NCBI GenBank assembly: GCA_013399115.1
Contig: VXAA01003837.1
Span: forward strand, 1,223,173-1,287,172
DNA: 64,000 nucleotides
Source: Anseranas semipalmata
Lineage: Eukaryota > Chordata > Aves > Anseriformes > Anseranatidae
Direction: 5' to 3'
Position 1 is the stretch's first letter. Every line of letters starts with the position of its first letter. A model generated the notes under the pieces. It ran no database searches. It saw only the letters and a list, made by a program, of their open reading frames with translations, and had not been told where the DNA came from. Made by a program: the position numbers and the translations under genes. Below, piece by piece: positions 62,286 through 64,000 of the stretch.

Positions 62286-63817
62286 CTCTAAATTCCCACA
62301 GCACCTTTCCCACTAACCTATCCATGTCACTTTATGATCCTATTATCATAAATATATGATCACCTGCCAAAAATTTAAAAATAGAAATAATCTGTTTTCT
62401 TTCTTCCTGCAGATATAAGGTTTGAATATTTAACAGATTTTTGTTTGTTTAGTGGGAGAGGCAGGAAGAGATGTTTAGCATTTGTAGCTTAGCATATGTG
62501 AACTATTTTGTTTGAAACCGAAGTTTGTGAACCCTTTATTTCTCATAAAAGGTATTTCGGTAGCTTAAGCCCTGATCCTATCTGTCTCCTGTGCTCCCAA
62601 GACTCCTTTATAGTGGCTGATACTTTAATTGCTCCAGCACTCATTATGACTTGGACTAAATTCAAAGAAAGCATTTTATAGTCAAAAATAGCTTTTAGGA
62701 GAACACAACATTTTTGCAGAAAACATGAATCCTCAAAACATTTAGTATTTCTGATGATTCGGTTGTAACTGAGAAGGTTTCACTTTGATAGAACTTGCGG
62801 AAACACAAAATAAAATCTGAAGAAATATTTTATAATTCCTTTTTTCCACCTTTCTTTACTATTTCAGGACAGAAACTGTGAAAAACCCCAAACAAAAATG
62901 TTGTCCTCACAGATGCAACCAGGACCCTTTCTTCTGTGTCTGTACAGCACCTACCACAAGGGGTCTGGTTCACAAGGACACAACAGTAACATAGATTTAC
63001 AATATGAATGTAAACAGTTCCCTAAGGCAAAAAAAAAAAAAACAACAACAACTCTTCTGTGTTTCACTCTGCAGAAACTTTGGACTTCATGACATTGCTA
63101 TATAGCAACATATGTCACATATACAGTGTTCAGGTAAGGTTGTTGATTTTTTTGCCTTTTTTTTTTTTTAAATCATCACTTAGAGTATGTAACAAATCTG
63201 TCTGCAGACAGAAACAAGTTTATAAGAAAAAGTGGCATAATATTAAATGTAATTTACACAGAGAAGGAAAACGCATTGGGAAAATATTTGCCATGAGTTC
63301 AGTATGGCTTCCTTTTATTCTTTGCAAATGGAAAAGACTTATGGGAATTAGATATTAAAGATACAGTTTTAGCCTTTAATTCCATTCCTCTTGAAGACAA
63401 CATCAAGAACAGGAGATGATAATCATAAACCTGGTCCCTCTGGATAGCTTCCCACTTAATCCCACCAGCAGCTGCTTGGCTTGAACCTCTTCTTTCTCCA
63501 TACATAGCACAAATAGACTAGCATGAGGACTACTGGTTTTAAATTTCAGTTATTTTCTGTTGGATTTAAAGTGCCAATCTTGGTTTAAAGTGATTGGTCC
63601 AACATTGCACAGTATTATTATATAAAGGCAAAAGCACCAGCCATAGAAAATAGGTAACAGATAAGCAATGTGAGAACGAGTTACTGAGTATGGCATATAA
63701 TATTATGCCACACATAAACAGAGAGAAATAGTGTACATACCCAGCCAATTCATGATTGATCCTGAAAGCTCGGATAGATTAGTTGCAGAATGTGAAGGAT
63801 GTTTCCCTGGCACGTTC
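62286..63817. other. Intergenic or intronic DNA, no gene seen
   Basis: AT-rich flank of the CR1 insertion; only the A-run/(CAA)n listed separately and a T-run near 63158-63170. Confidence 0.55.
63028..63053. repeat. A-run followed by (CAA)n
   Basis: About 14 A residues followed by four CAA units. Confidence 0.9.
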
Positions 63818-63915
63818 AAGCTTCAGATATGATGTGGATAACACTTAGCATTAAATAGTGCTCCTATGATTCCAGTTTTCGAGCATTTCACAATCCACTG
63901 CTAAATGTGACATCC
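63818..63915. mobile_element. Possible ancient L3-type retroposon fragment
   Basis: ACACTTAGCATTAAATAGTGCTCC followed by GAGCATTTCACAATCC (63840-63896) resembles the L3/CR1-type segment 'tagcacttatatagcgctttccatc...caaagcgctttacaa' found scattered in amniote genomes. The similarity is short and diverged; a profile search is needed to confirm it. Confidence 0.4.
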
Positions 63916-64000
63916 TGGAGGAAACAAATGACTTGATTAAGGACTTATTAACATTGAAACAGAACTGACTTCATGAATTATGACAGGTCCTACTGTACAT

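Overview
This 64 kb window looks like non-coding vertebrate nuclear DNA from a bird (possibly another archosaur; the species cannot be read from it). The base composition is mostly AT-rich. No exon series with plausible splice sites and protein similarity could be recognised, and no tRNA, rRNA or CRISPR array was seen. The strongest organism clue is a 5'-truncated CR1 LINE on the minus strand at about 61535-62275. It ends in the diagnostic 8-bp tandem CACAGAAT (read on the plus strand) and keeps a clean open frame for the C-terminal part of CR1 ORF2.

Layout. 1-5.9 kb is intergenic, with two CpG-rich spots (0.96-1.03 kb and 3.66-3.89 kb). 5.88-6.05 kb holds an old L3/MIR-type fragment. 14-15.4 kb has one weak and one good MIR-type SINE fossil. 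19.5-20.6 kb has an AT-rich putative regulatory block with a perfect 10-bp hairpin, followed by a CpG cluster. 27.27-27.41 kb is a clear MIR-like SINE. 28.9-29.6 kb carries an unusually long open frame on the minus strand (about 238 codons between stops) that I cannot assign. 38.8-39.45 kb contains the densest CpG cluster. 46.5-47.5 kb holds two G-quadruplex motifs, octamer-like motifs and an HNF1-like inverted repeat. 48.9-52.3 kb is a retroposon graveyard, with a possible CR1 reverse-transcriptase scrap, two MIR-like pieces and a CR1 endonuclease-domain remnant. 61.09-61.40 kb is a TAAT-rich block with a GATA palindrome, next to the younger CR1. 63.8-63.9 kb has another L3-like scrap.

There are no gene systems here that work together. 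The window reads as a gene desert or a very large intron in which ancient repeats, simple repeats and possible cis-regulatory blocks are the content. I found no convincing new biological system. The best leads are the unexplained long open frame at 28.9-29.6 kb and the compact inverted-repeat motifs in candidate regulatory blocks. All family assignments are from pattern recognition, without database searches.
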